Assembly (NCBI GenBank): GCA_964607165.1
Contig: CAZSIT010000002.1
Location: forward strand, 62,001-126,000
Direction: 5' to 3'
Origin: DSPP01 sp964607165
GTDB taxonomy: Bacteria; Zixibacteria; MSB-5A5; DSPP01
Length of the DNA: 64,000 nucleotides
Shown here: positions 14,866-23,392 of the stretch, in pieces
Position numbering within the stretch: position 1 is the first letter of the stretch
How the letters are laid out: each line of letters opens with the position of its first letter
Made by a program: the position numbers and the translations under genes
The notes under the pieces: generated by a model
Databases searched by the model: none
Told to the model about the DNA's origin: nothing
Seen by the model: the letters and a program-made list of their open reading frames with translations, nothing else

Positions 14866-16704
14866 TCAGGATTTGCTATCTTTTGTCTTTTTGACCCAAT
14901 CTCTGACCATTTGTTCAAGGATATTCAAAGGCACCGCCCCGCTGCCCAAAACCAAATCGTGAAAAGCGCGAAGGTCAAACTTCTCCCCCAAATCCTTTTG
15001 CGCCGCCTCGCGTAATTCCTTGATTTTCAACTGGCCGATTTTATAGGCCAAGGCCTGCCCGGGCCAAACAATGTAACGGTCCACCTCCACCGTAATGTCG
15101 TGTTCGGCCTTGCCGACGTTTTGCGTAAAGTAATCGATCGCCTGCTGGCGGCTCCAGCCCTTCCAGTGCATCCCCACGTCCACCACCAGGCGGATGGCCC
15201 GCCACATTTCGTAGCTCAACTGCCCAAATTTGGAATAAGGGTCTTGATAAAAGCCCATTTCGTATCCCAAACCTTCGGCATACAACCCCCACCCTTCTCC
15301 GTAGGCGGTGTACCAGCCCCAGCGCCGGAATTCCGGCAGGTTTTCCAACTCCTGCGCTATGGAGCCCTGCAGATGGTGACCGGGAACGGCTTCGTGCAGG
15401 GTTAAAGGTTCCATTTCCCATTTGGGGCGGGATTTCAAATCATAGGTGTTGGCATAAAAGTATCCGGGACGGCCGGCTGCCAGCGAGCCGGGCTGGTAAT
15501 AGGCGGTGGTCTGCGATTTTTCCATATACTCCGGCACCGGCTTCACCCCGTACGGCAGGCGGGGCAGATGCCCGAACAGCTTGATTAACTCCGGGTCGGC
15601 CCGCTTGCAAATATCGCGATAGGATTCCAAAAGGTCCTCCGCTTTCGAAAAGAAAAACTGCGGGTCAGTGCGCAAAAAGTCGCAAAATTCGGAAAAACTC
15701 CCTTTGAAAGCGGTTTCGGCAATTACCTTGTCCATTTCCCCGCGTATGCGCTTAACTTCGCTTTCCCCCAGGTCGAAAATTTGTTCCGGGGTCATCGCCG
15801 TGGTGGTGTAGGATTTGGCCTGATAGGCGTACCATTTTTTCCCGTTGGGAATATCCGACAGGCCGATGCTGGTCCGGCAGCCGGGGAGATAGGTCTTTTC
15901 GAGATAGGCGGCCAGCGCTTCAAAAGCTGGGACGATTTGGCCGGTGTATAGCGAATGCGCTTCCTTGCGCAACTCCTCCTGCTTCGCCGTTGGAATGGTG
16001 TTTGGAAAGGTTTTGAAAGGGGTCAGCATCGGCGCTTCGGCCGGGTCCTTTACGATTTGATCTCTGACCTGCTGGGGAACGTCCCGCAGGGTAATCTGCG
16101 GCGGCGTAATCCCCTCTTTCAAACCGCGCTCCAAAAGCACCCGCACCTGGCCGGTCAAAGCGGGAACCGCTTTCAGCCGGGCCAGAATATCCTGATAATC
16201 CTTCACGGTGCCAGACGGCATAACGGCGACCAACTGGGGGATATCCTGCTGCACGCCGTTCAATTGCGTAAGGGGGGTCAGTTCGGCGGGAAATTCCGCC
16301 CCTTCGATGTCAAGCGAGGTTTTGTCCTTGAAAAGGTCGTAATTGAGTTGGTCTTGGCTGGAAAGTTTCTCTTTGGAAATAGAGTTTAAAACCTCGATAA
16401 TCAGGGGGGATTCTTTTTTGCGTCTTTCTATGGCGGCAAACGACATATCGGTCAATTTGTCGTTTAAGCCGGGATAGCCGATGAAGGTGGCGAACTCCGG
16501 ACTTTCCTCCATCCCATGCTTCCAGCACAAATCAAAAAGCTGGTAGAGCCGCGCGGAGTCGGCGACTTTTCCTTTGGATTGGGCGAGGTTGGCACAGCTT
16601 TTTTGGAAACTGGTCATCTGGTTTTGGGCGGAAGCCGATAGAGGGAGTACCAACATTGAGCTAAGCAATGCTACTGCGATTCGTTTTTTCGATGGCCATT
16701 TCAT
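14866..16704 (-). CDS. secreted DUF885-family putative metallopeptidase
   Basis: A 612-residue DUF885 protein. The ATG at 16704 gives a good signal peptide (KKRIAVALLSSMLVLPLSASAQ); a TTG seven codons upstream is possible. The zinc-binding motif HEAVPGHHLQ lies about two-thirds along, with the glutamate-rich WGLYAEGLGYEMG segment downstream and ALAYKIGQLKIKELR near the C-terminus, all typical of this family. DUF885 proteins are probable zinc-dependent peptidases, and this one would act in the periplasm. The gene is monocistronic, and its upstream region carries a palindrome-rich repeat. Confidence 0.85.
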   Translation of the reverse strand: MKWPSKKRIAVALLSSMLVLPLSASAQNQMTSFQKSCANLAQSKGKVADSARLYQLFDLCWKHGMEESPEFATFIGYPGLNDKLTDMSFAAIERRKKESPLIIEVLNSISKEKLSSQDQLNYDLFKDKTSLDIEGAEFPAELTPLTQLNGVQQDIPQLVAVMPSGTVKDYQDILARLKAVPALTGQVRVLLERGLKEGITPPQITLRDVPQQVRDQIVKDPAEAPMLTPFKTFPNTIPTAKQEELRKEAHSLYTGQIVPAFEALAAYLEKTYLPGCRTSIGLSDIPNGKKWYAYQAKSYTTTAMTPEQIFDLGESEVKRIRGEMDKVIAETAFKGSFSEFCDFLRTDPQFFFSKAEDLLESYRDICKRADPELIKLFGHLPRLPYGVKPVPEYMEKSQTTAYYQPGSLAAGRPGYFYANTYDLKSRPKWEMEPLTLHEAVPGHHLQGSIAQELENLPEFRRWGWYTAYGEGWGLYAEGLGYEMGFYQDPYSKFGQLSYEMWRAIRLVVDVGMHWKGWSRQQAIDYFTQNVGKAEHDITVEVDRYIVWPGQALAYKIGQLKIKELREAAQKDLGEKFDLRAFHDLVLGSGAVPLNILEQMVRDWVKKTKDSKS

Positions 16705-16776
16705 TCCAGCCCGCAAAGTATACAACTATTTGCGCCGCTTGCGCAAGGCCAAAATCGCCTTGGAAGAAGCCAGTGA

Positions 16777-16812
16777 CCCTGACCGGTCAGGGAGTCCTGG
16801 CACCCCGGAAAT
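16777..16812. repeat. palindromic repeat upstream of the DUF885 gene
   Basis: CCCTGACCGGTCAGGG is a perfect 16-nt palindrome, followed by AGTCCTGGCACCCCGG. The CAGGGAnTCCTGGCnCCCC core also occurs near 12637, showing that the unit is dispersed. Confidence 0.5.
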
Positions 16813-16828
16813 TTTTTGAAAACTGGGC

Positions 16829-16857
16829 TTGACAAAACCGAAAGCCCCGGCTATACT
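16829..16857 (+). promoter_or_regulatory. sigma-70-type promoter of the AIPR-like gene
   Basis: TTGACA (16829-16834), 17 nt, TATACT (16852-16857). It is close to the textbook consensus and differs from the TTG-N20-TAnnTTTG promoters of the housekeeping genes. It drives a leader of about 200 nt before the 17061 start. Confidence 0.75.
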
Positions 16858-16870
16858 GACCCCGAAAGAT

Positions 16871-17020
16871 AAGCCCGTGGATTCGGGCTGAATGAAACCG
16901 CAGGTGCGGGAAGAAAGGAGAGATGAAATGGATTTTACATGATTTTAGTTTTAGCGGCTGCAATGAAATTTATGCAGCTTTTTTTATTTGACGAAAACGG
17001 GATGTGAGGATTCGCATCCC
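16871..17020 (+). promoter_or_regulatory. attenuator-like leader of the AIPR-like gene
   Basis: The untranslated leader contains, in order: hairpin AGCCCG/CGGGCT (about 16871-16888); hairpin CCGC/GCGG; a GGAG site followed by a 4-codon ORF (ATG 16928, MDFT); a 22-codon ORF whose ATG (16939) overlaps that stop as ATGA; an intrinsic-terminator-like hairpin GCTGCA/TGCAGC (16957-16978) with seven T; and hairpin GGGATG/CATCCC near 16999. The terminator lies inside the second mini-ORF, so translation could control read-through. It matches no known riboswitch class that I recognise. Confidence 0.5.
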
Positions 17021-17060
17021 ATAAACTGAAAACCGAAACTCCATTAGGAGGAAGGAAAAA

Positions 17061-18233
17061 ATGAAATCTATATTCTTAAGAACCGAATTTAACCGTCGTT
17101 TCCCTGATCCTCTAAACAAGTCCGACCAAGATGAGCCCACAAGCATCGAGCACTATATTTTACTTTGCAGAGCTGTAGATATACCGCCAGGTATTCCGAC
17201 GGCTCCAAATCCAAGGGAACAAGACACAGATAAAACAATCTACCAGGAAGTCAAAAAAAGCCTTCTGAGCGAAGCCGATCCTACTTTTCATCTTAAGAAC
17301 AAGGGGATTACAATTATCGCTCACAAGGTGGACTATAGCAACCATAAAGATGGTTTAGAAGTTTTCTTCAATGAAGACGATGGTATAGTCGATGGTGCCC
17401 ACACCTATACAATCATAGTCGACAACAAGGATGAGTGCCCGCACAATCAATTTGTTAAACTGGAAATATTGACAGCCATTCCGAGGTCCTTTGTCGAACC
17501 CATTGCGCAGGGTCTAAATACTGCTGTGCAGGTACAAACTATGAGTCTGGCCAATCTTGGCAAAAGGTTCGAATGGATCAAAGAAATCTTGAATAAAACA
17601 CCATACGCTTCAGAAATTGCCTACAAAGAAAACGAGGACGGTGAATTTACCATTAGAGATATCATCAGCTTAATGACTCTTTTTAATATTGAGTCATATC
17701 CTGATGGTTCTACCCATCCTAAGGTTGCTTATGTTAGCAAAGCGAAAGCATTGGAAGATTATTTAAAAAGCCAAAATTCATTTGAAAAATTGTCGCTGAT
17801 ACTAAAGGACATCTTAGAACTTCATGATTATGTCCATTTAAAAGGACGGGGGCTCTATAACGAAAAATATAAAGGGAAAGGTGGAAGGTTGGCATTCTAC
17901 CAAACTCGGAAGAAAGGATATAGGCTCGTATTCACAAGAAAGGAAACACCAAGCATGCTGTATGACGGTGCACTTTATCCCATTTTGGGTGCATTCAGAT
18001 ACCTCGTGGGACAAAAACCCGGCAACGGCCATTTTTCTTGGAAGGTCGGCTCTTTTGAGGAGGTCAAAAAAATATTTGACAAGGTTGGAGCTGACATGAT
18101 TAACTCAACTAAAGGCAAAAGCGATAGCACTGGCAGAAATCCAAATGCTATCGGCAAAGATGATGGCCATTGGGAAAATCTGTACAAAACTGTTGCCCTT
18201 GCTTACTTTGAAAATAACAGAGCTAAAAACTAA
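17061..18233 (+). CDS. AIPR-like putative abortive-infection protein
   Basis: The 390-residue product resembles the AIPR (abortive infection phage resistance) family in its central core: FHLKNKGITIIAHKVDY, then LEVFFNEDDGIVDGAHTYTIIVDN. These correspond to the NNGITI and VNGxQT blocks of the family. The rest is a helical region without a recognised catalytic motif. An AGGAGGAAGG site precedes the ATG. The gene is visibly AT-richer than its neighbours, has its own strong promoter and structured leader, and ends in its own terminator. That is the layout of a horizontally acquired, self-contained unit. Antiphage function is inferred from family only. Confidence 0.6.
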   Translation: MKSIFLRTEFNRRFPDPLNKSDQDEPTSIEHYILLCRAVDIPPGIPTAPNPREQDTDKTIYQEVKKSLLSEADPTFHLKNKGITIIAHKVDYSNHKDGLEVFFNEDDGIVDGAHTYTIIVDNKDECPHNQFVKLEILTAIPRSFVEPIAQGLNTAVQVQTMSLANLGKRFEWIKEILNKTPYASEIAYKENEDGEFTIRDIISLMTLFNIESYPDGSTHPKVAYVSKAKALEDYLKSQNSFEKLSLILKDILELHDYVHLKGRGLYNEKYKGKGGRLAFYQTRKKGYRLVFTRKETPSMLYDGALYPILGAFRYLVGQKPGNGHFSWKVGSFEEVKKIFDKVGADMINSTKGKSDSTGRNPNAIGKDDGHWENLYKTVALAYFENNRAKN

Positions 18234-18250
18234 TAAAAACGCAATTAATA

Positions 18251-18283
18251 AGAAGCCCCGCCTGGAATGGGCGGGGCTTCTTA
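18251..18283 (+). terminator. intrinsic terminator after the AIPR-like gene
   Basis: A perfect 12-bp stem AGAAGCCCCGCC/GGCGGGGCTTCT with a 7-nt loop, followed by a short TTATT. It lies 18 nt after the stop and could work in both directions. Confidence 0.85.
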
Positions 18284-18394
18284 TTCTGGAACAAAAGCGA
18301 CTCGCGTTCAGTTAAAAATAGAAACGGCGCGAATGTCGGTAAGCAAGGAATAACATTAGCGGGGTAATTTTTGCCCTATGTAAAGGAGAAAAAA

Positions 18395-18457
18395 ATGATA
18401 AATTTCTTCAAAAAACTTGGAACAACCTTTACCTATTTCCGGTTATTGCCGGTATGA
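18395..18457 (+). CDS. 20-codon upstream ORF coupled to msrBA
   Basis: AAAGGAG lies 7 nt before ATG 18395. The reading frame encodes 20 residues (MINFFKKLGTTF, then FRLLPV) and its TGA overlaps the ATG of the MsrB-MsrA gene (ATGA). The layout suggests translational coupling or a leader peptide. Most of the frame is the second copy of the 34-nt repeat at 14821. Its status as a real peptide gene is uncertain. Confidence 0.45.
   Translation: MINFFKKLGTTFTYFRLLPV
18415..18448. repeat. 34-nt repeat, copy 2
   Basis: 31 of 34 positions match 14821-14854. This copy lies within the small ORF upstream of msrBA. Confidence 0.7.
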
Positions 18458-19470
18458 AAACAACAATTATACTATTGGCGTTGGTGGTAGGTATTATAGG
18501 GGTTTTTGGGTTGGTTTTGTCGCAAGGAACAAAGAAGAAGGAGGATAGTAACAAAGTGACTTACAATAAGTTGACCCCCGAGGAGGAGCGGGTAATCGTG
18601 CGCAAGGGCACGGAGATGCCCTATACCGGCAAGTATTACGATTCCCACGACAAGGGAACCTACACCTGCAAACGCTGCGGGGCGGTGCTCTACCGTTCGG
18701 ACGACAAGTTCGATTCCCACTGCGGCTGGCCCAGCTTTGACGACGCCGTTCCGGGGGCGGTCAAGCAGGTGCCGGACGCCGATGGCCAGCGCACGGAGAT
18801 TTTGTGCAACCACTGCGGCGCGCACCTGGGGCACGTTTTTACCGGGGAAGGTCTCACTTCCAAAGACACGCGCTATTGCGTAAATTCAATTTCTATGAGC
18901 TTTATCCCGGCCGGAGCCGGCGTATCCCCTGGCCGAGGAGTGGAGCGGGGAGAACGGGCAGGCGAAACGAACGGTAAGAGTCAAACCAAGACGCAAAAGG
19001 CCTATTTTGCCGGCGGATGCTTTTGGGGAACGGAGTATTATTTAAAGCAGGTCAAAGGGGTAACGGACGTGAAGGTCGGCTATATGGGTGGGAAGAAGAA
19101 AAACCCGACCTACCGGGAGGTCTGCAACGGGAACACCGGGCACATTGAGGCCAACGAGGTGACTTTTGATCCGACCAAGACCAGCTACGAGGAAGTGGCC
19201 AAGTTATTTTTCGAAATCCACGACCCGGCGCAGGTGAACCGCCAGGGGCCTGACGTCGGGGAACAGTATAAGTCGGTGGTTTTCTACGCTAACGATGAGC
19301 AGAAACATACGGCGGAAAAGCTGATTGGAATTCTGAAGAGCAAGAGAATACCGGTGGCGACGGAGCTGCGCCCGGCAACCGAGTTCTGGGTGGCGGAGGA
19401 TTATCATCAGGATTACTACGCCAAAACCGGCAAGGAGCCGTACTGCCATCATCGGGTGAAGCGGTTTTAA
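18454..19470 (+). CDS. msrBA: bifunctional peptide-methionine (R)/(S)-sulfoxide reductase, MsrB-MsrA fusion
   Basis: The 338-residue fusion repairs oxidised methionine in proteins. An N-terminal hydrophobic segment (IILLALVVGIIGVFGLVLSQ) directs it to the envelope. The MsrB domain (about 36-150) has zinc cysteines CKRC and CNHC, the CGWPSFD block and catalytic cysteine in RYCVNSISMSF. The MsrA domain (about 180-338) has the catalytic GCFWG motif, GHIEANEVTFDP and YHQDYY. The B-then-A order is less usual than A-then-B. The linker between domains (about residues 158-170) is encoded by a dispersed repeat shared with 12579-12617. Confidence 0.95.
   Translation: MKTTIILLALVVGIIGVFGLVLSQGTKKKEDSNKVTYNKLTPEEERVIVRKGTEMPYTGKYYDSHDKGTYTCKRCGAVLYRSDDKFDSHCGWPSFDDAVPGAVKQVPDADGQRTEILCNHCGAHLGHVFTGEGLTSKDTRYCVNSISMSFIPAGAGVSPGRGVERGERAGETNGKSQTKTQKAYFAGGCFWGTEYYLKQVKGVTDVKVGYMGGKKKNPTYREVCNGNTGHIEANEVTFDPTKTSYEEVAKLFFEIHDPAQVNRQGPDVGEQYKSVVFYANDEQKHTAEKLIGILKSKRIPVATELRPATEFWVAEDYHQDYYAKTGKEPYCHHRVKRF
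18926..18964. repeat. dispersed repeat embedded in the msrBA linker
   Basis: 36 of 39 positions match the intergenic copy at 12579-12617. It encodes the Gly/Arg-rich linker (SPGRGVERGERAG) in frame. Confidence 0.75.
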
Positions 19471-19482
19471 GCTACTCTAACT

Positions 19483-19577
19483 GTCATTCTGAGCGTTAGC
19501 GAAGAATCTGGGATGAGATGAGGGGCGGTTTTTCCCTCACCTTCCCCGCCCAGATCCTTCACTTCGTTCAGGATGAC
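19483..19577. repeat. REP-like inverted repeat after msrBA
   Basis: Arms GTCATTCTGAGCGTTAGCGA and the roughly complementary TCCTTCACTTCGTTCAGGAT, extended by CTGGG/CCCAG, enclose a GC-rich centre. The same unit occurs with opposite arm order at 42085-42213. Intergenic, possibly acting as a transcript 3' end. Confidence 0.7.
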
Positions 19578-19684
19578 AACATTTGAACCAGCTGAGCGTC
19601 AAGAAGGGCGGCTCTTTTTTTTCAATTTAAAGCCTAATACTAAAATTTGACTTTTCTCCTCTTATCTGCCAATATGTCACTCCT

Positions 19685-21913
19685 ATGAGCACTCATTTAA
19701 CTGTAGAGGAAATGGTAAAAAAGATTAAAGAAGCCCTTGCGCAGGCCGGGTCGCATCCGCCCCGCGTGCGGGAGTTAGCTCGGAAGTTGTCAATTCCGGA
19801 AACCCAGTATCACCAATTCCGGCGTTTACTGAAAGAGATGATGCGCAATGGCGATTTGGCCAAGGGCCGGGGCGGTAAATTAGCTCTGTCAGAAAGGCAG
19901 GGCCGGATTACTGGCATTTTTACCCCCGCTCGCGCCGGGTTCGGTTTCGTCAAACCGGAAGATGGCTCTGAGGATATTTACATTTCGCGCGAGCGGATTG
20001 CTGGAATTCTGCTTCCCGGCGATAAAGTCGAAGTTACTTTGCTTCGGAAAGGGTGGAAGGACTTAAAGCGCGAAGGGGAAGTGATTAGGGTTTTAGAGCG
20101 GCAGACCAACCAGCTGGTTGGCACCTTCCATTCCATTCACTCAGACGCTTCGTTTACGCTGCGCTCAACGCAAGCGGAACGAGCCAACCGTGCCAACTAC
20201 GTGATACCGGACGGCTTGGGGGAACGCTGGGAAGTTTTCATCCCGCAGGAAAAGACACACAAAGCGCAGGCGGGTCAGAAAGTGCTGGTACAGCTTCTCC
20301 CGCAAAAACCGGGCGTTTGGGGCCTGGAAGGAGAAATCGCCGAGGTTCTGGGAGATGCCGGTAACTCCCAAGCTATAATTCAAGGATTGGTTTACACCTA
20401 TCGAATTTCGGTCGATTTTCCACACGAGGTTGAAAAAGAGCTGACCAGCCTGCCTGCAAAAGTGGCCGCTTCCGAAATCAAAAAACGCTGGGACTTTCGC
20501 AAGAAAATATGCTTTACCATTGACCCGATTGACGCCAAAGACCACGACGACGCCGTCACTTTGGAAAAACTGCCGGACAAAAATTGGCTTTTGGGAGTGC
20601 ACATCGCCGACGTTTCCCACTACGTGCGCGAGGGTTCGGCCATCGACAAAGAAGCGGTCAAACGCGGCAACTCGGTTTATCTCCCCGGACGAGTGATTCC
20701 AATGCTGCCGCACGCGCTCTCGTCCAATCTTTGCTCGCTTCTGCCGGAAAAAGTGCGCCTGACTTACTCCTGTATGATGGAGCTTTCGCCCGATGGGCAG
20801 GTGAAAAAGTACGAAGTCGGCCGCTCGGTCATCCATTCCGCCGCCAAGTTGAACTACGAAGAGGTGCAGGAGGCGTTCGACGGCGGCGCGGCGCGCAAGA
20901 AATTGTCGAAATTTCTGGAGCCGCTGGAGGATATGCATCAGTTATCCAAAATTCTTTTGCAAAATAGGATGAAAAAAGGGAGTTTGGATTTCGATTTACC
21001 GGAGGATGAAATAATTTTGGACGCTGCAGGAAAAGTCGTCGACCTCAAACGCTCCGTGCGGCTTGATTCGCACCGGCTGATTGAAGAGTTTATGCTCCTG
21101 GCCAATCAAACAGTCGCCCGCTTTACGACGGCCTACAACTTGCCGGTTTTATACCGCGTCCACGCCCCGCCGGATGAGGAAAAAATCGAGGCCTTCTTTT
21201 CGATTTTGAACGAACTGGGGTACAAATTTTCGCACAAGGGAGAAATCACCCCCCTGCGGCTTTCCAAAGTTCTTTCGCACATCGCCGGCAAACCGGAAGA
21301 GGAGCTGATTAACGAAATTCTTTTGCGCTCCTTGAAAAAAGCGATCTATCAGGATGAAAATATCGGCCATTTCGGTTTGGCCTTTGACCGTTATTTGCAT
21401 TTCACCTCTCCCATTCGGCGCTATCCTGATTTGCTCGTGCACCGGATTTTGCACGAATACCAATCCGGCGGCCTCACCGCTAACCGTTATCAAACCATGC
21501 GCAAGCAGGCCGTGCATTTGGGGCAGCATTGCTCGGCCACAGAGCGCACCGCCAACGAGCTGGAACGAGAGGCGGTGAAAGTCAAACAGCTGGAGTTTAT
21601 GGAAGACAAAGTCGGTGAGCATTACAAAGGCGCGGTCTCAGGCGTCACTAACTTCGGCGTTTTCGTCCGCTTGGGTCAGATGGGGGTGGAAGGAATGATT
21701 CGCCTGCGGGATTTGACCGACGACTACTACATTCTGGACGAGCGGGGGCATCGCTTAATCGGCCGAAAAACCAAAAGGAAAATTCATCTGGGCGACCCGA
21801 TTACGGTCTTCGTGGTGCGGGTAGATAGGGAAGCCGGAAGAATCGAATTGGTTCCCGACTGGGGGAAGCCAAAAGATGAAAACCGGTATGCCAAAAAAAG
21901 GCAATTGAAATGA
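19685..21913 (+). CDS. rnr: ribonuclease R
   Basis: RNase R is a 3'-5' exoribonuclease that degrades structured RNA. The 742-residue protein has an N-terminal winged-helix region, two cold-shock-like RNA-binding domains (GRITGIFTPARAGFGFVKPE) and the RNB catalytic domain. The latter contains the aspartate cluster DPIDAKDHDDAV, then GVHIADVSHYV, LPGRVIPMLP and HFTSPIRRYPDLLVHR. A C-terminal S1 domain (HYKGAVSGVTNFGVFVRL) and a basic tail follow. It overlaps the sigma-54 activator gene by ATGA, which points to co-translation. Confidence 0.95.
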   Translation: MSTHLTVEEMVKKIKEALAQAGSHPPRVRELARKLSIPETQYHQFRRLLKEMMRNGDLAKGRGGKLALSERQGRITGIFTPARAGFGFVKPEDGSEDIYISRERIAGILLPGDKVEVTLLRKGWKDLKREGEVIRVLERQTNQLVGTFHSIHSDASFTLRSTQAERANRANYVIPDGLGERWEVFIPQEKTHKAQAGQKVLVQLLPQKPGVWGLEGEIAEVLGDAGNSQAIIQGLVYTYRISVDFPHEVEKELTSLPAKVAASEIKKRWDFRKKICFTIDPIDAKDHDDAVTLEKLPDKNWLLGVHIADVSHYVREGSAIDKEAVKRGNSVYLPGRVIPMLPHALSSNLCSLLPEKVRLTYSCMMELSPDGQVKKYEVGRSVIHSAAKLNYEEVQEAFDGGAARKKLSKFLEPLEDMHQLSKILLQNRMKKGSLDFDLPEDEIILDAAGKVVDLKRSVRLDSHRLIEEFMLLANQTVARFTTAYNLPVLYRVHAPPDEEKIEAFFSILNELGYKFSHKGEITPLRLSKVLSHIAGKPEEELINEILLRSLKKAIYQDENIGHFGLAFDRYLHFTSPIRRYPDLLVHRILHEYQSGGLTANRYQTMRKQAVHLGQHCSATERTANELEREAVKVKQLEFMEDKVGEHYKGAVSGVTNFGVFVRLGQMGVEGMIRLRDLTDDYYILDERGHRLIGRKTKRKIHLGDPITVFVVRVDREAGRIELVPDWGKPKDENRYAKKRQLK

Positions 21914-23391
21914 AATTCCTGATTGTATCGCCGACATCCGAACTCTGCGATAAACTAACCGCCGCCGCTCACCCATCCGAATGGGAATTTGTCTTTGCTT
22001 TTAGAGCGGCCGAAGCGCTGGGGGCTTTAAGGTCGGAAAAATTTGCGGCGGTGATATTCGACGCCGCCGTTCCCGATTTGGATCCGCCGCGGCTGATGAA
22101 GAAAATTCTGCAAAAAGAGCCGGGCATAATACTTGTCGCAGTCGCCCCGGCCCAGCAGCTTTCCCTTTTTCAGCAGGGGCTCTTCTTTCAGTCCGTCGAA
22201 GCATTTCCCAAAGAAGGGAGCGGCGAAGAATTAGTAGCCCTCTTGGAAGAGTCGCTCAAAATCCAATCGGTTTTAGAAAAGGCCGGCATCGTCGGCAAAT
22301 CCCGCGCGCTGAAAAAAGTTGCCCTCGAAATTTTGGCCGTCGGCCCGACCGATTTGACCGTTTTAATCAGCGGCGAGAGCGGCACCGGCAAGGAATTGGT
22401 GGCAAAGGCAATCGCTGAAAATTCCCCGCGCGCAAGTAAGCCGTTTTTAGCCTTCAACTGCGGCGCTTTTGCCGAGGGGGTTTTGGAATCGGAACTCTTC
22501 GGCCACGAGCGCGGCGCTTTCACCGGCGCGGTAGCGCAGAAAAAGGGAGTGTTCGAGCTTGCTTCCGGCGGTACGATATTTCTGGACGAAATCGGCGAAA
22601 TCTCCGCCGCCACGCAGGTCAAGTTGTTGCGCGTACTTGAAGAAAAGGCCTTCTTCCGCGTCGGCGGCAAGGAGCAGATTACCGTGGATGTACGGGTCCT
22701 TGCCGCCACCAACCGGGATTTGTCCGCCGCCGTCGCCGAAGGAAAATTTCGTTCCGATTTGTATTACCGGCTCGGCGTGGTGAAAATCGAGCTGCCTCCG
22801 CTGCGGGAACGTCCCGAAGACATTTCGCTTCTAATTTTCCACTTCTTGAATCAACTGAAAGCGCAAAATCCAAATTTGAAAACCGAAGTTTCCGAAGGAG
22901 CGTTGGAAGAGCTTTCGCGCGCGCTGTGGCAGGGAAACGTGCGTGAGTTAAAAAACTTCATCGAAAGCCGGGCTTTGCTTTCCCCTTCGCGTACTATCAC
23001 CGCCGAAGAGGTGCGGGAGCATCTGGCCCGCGCCAGTGCCGCCGACCGCAAGTTGCCGGTGACGACCGGTAAGACGGTGGAGACCGCCGAGCGGGAGCTT
23101 ATCTTTCAGGCCTTAGTCCGGCTTTCGCAGGAAGTCCGGGAATTGAAAGAGTTGTTTTTGGCGCGCGGCTCCGCCCCGGCGGAATGGCGCTTCGACCGGG
23201 GAGGCGAAGTTTTGCCGGGGAAGGAAGTTACCCCGGGAACGCAATCACTGGAAAGGATGGAAAAAGAAGTTATCGAGCGCGCTTTGCGCGAGGTCGGCGG
23301 CAACCGCAAAAAAGCCGCCGAAGTTTTAGGCATCGGCGAACGCACCCTCTACCGTAAAATCGACCAGTATGGGTTGAGGAAAAATCGATAG
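21910..23391 (+). CDS. sigma-54-dependent transcriptional activator with degenerate receiver
   Basis: The 493-residue protein has an N-terminal receiver-like domain (1-115), an AAA+ sigma-54 interaction domain and a Fis-type helix-turn-helix at the end (GGNRKKAAEVLGIGERTLYRK). Walker A GESGTGKE (155-162), the GAFTGA loop (202-207) and Walker B IFLDEIGE are intact, so it should remodel sigma-54 polymerase. The receiver keeps a candidate phospho-acceptor Asp51 but lacks the acidic pair after strand 1 (VSPTSE instead of the usual DD), so phosphorylation control is doubtful. A poorly conserved linker separates AAA+ from the HTH. The last ~70 nt are duplicated at the end of the next gene. Confidence 0.9.
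   Translation: MKFLIVSPTSELCDKLTAAAHPSEWEFVFAFRAAEALGALRSEKFAAVIFDAAVPDLDPPRLMKKILQKEPGIILVAVAPAQQLSLFQQGLFFQSVEAFPKEGSGEELVALLEESLKIQSVLEKAGIVGKSRALKKVALEILAVGPTDLTVLISGESGTGKELVAKAIAENSPRASKPFLAFNCGAFAEGVLESELFGHERGAFTGAVAQKKGVFELASGGTIFLDEIGEISAATQVKLLRVLEEKAFFRVGGKEQITVDVRVLAATNRDLSAAVAEGKFRSDLYYRLGVVKIELPPLRERPEDISLLIFHFLNQLKAQNPNLKTEVSEGALEELSRALWQGNVRELKNFIESRALLSPSRTITAEEVREHLARASAADRKLPVTTGKTVETAERELIFQALVRLSQEVRELKELFLARGSAPAEWRFDRGGEVLPGKEVTPGTQSLERMEKEVIERALREVGGNRKKAAEVLGIGERTLYRKIDQYGLRKNR
23320..23391 (+). repeat. direct repeat, copy A (3' end of the sigma-54 activator gene)
   Basis: Aligns with 23612-23694: the block GGCATCGGC is shared. Then about 50 nt from GCACCCTCTACCG to the stop differ at few positions. 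It encodes the recognition helix and C-terminus of the activator. Confidence 0.8.
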
Positions 23392-23392
23392 T

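Noticed and set aside
16923..16991. 22-codon ORF starting at ATG 16923 in the AIPR leader
   Set aside because: The ribosome site is only 2 nt before this ATG; the ATG at 16928 has proper spacing, so the MDFT and overlapping 22-codon frames fit better.
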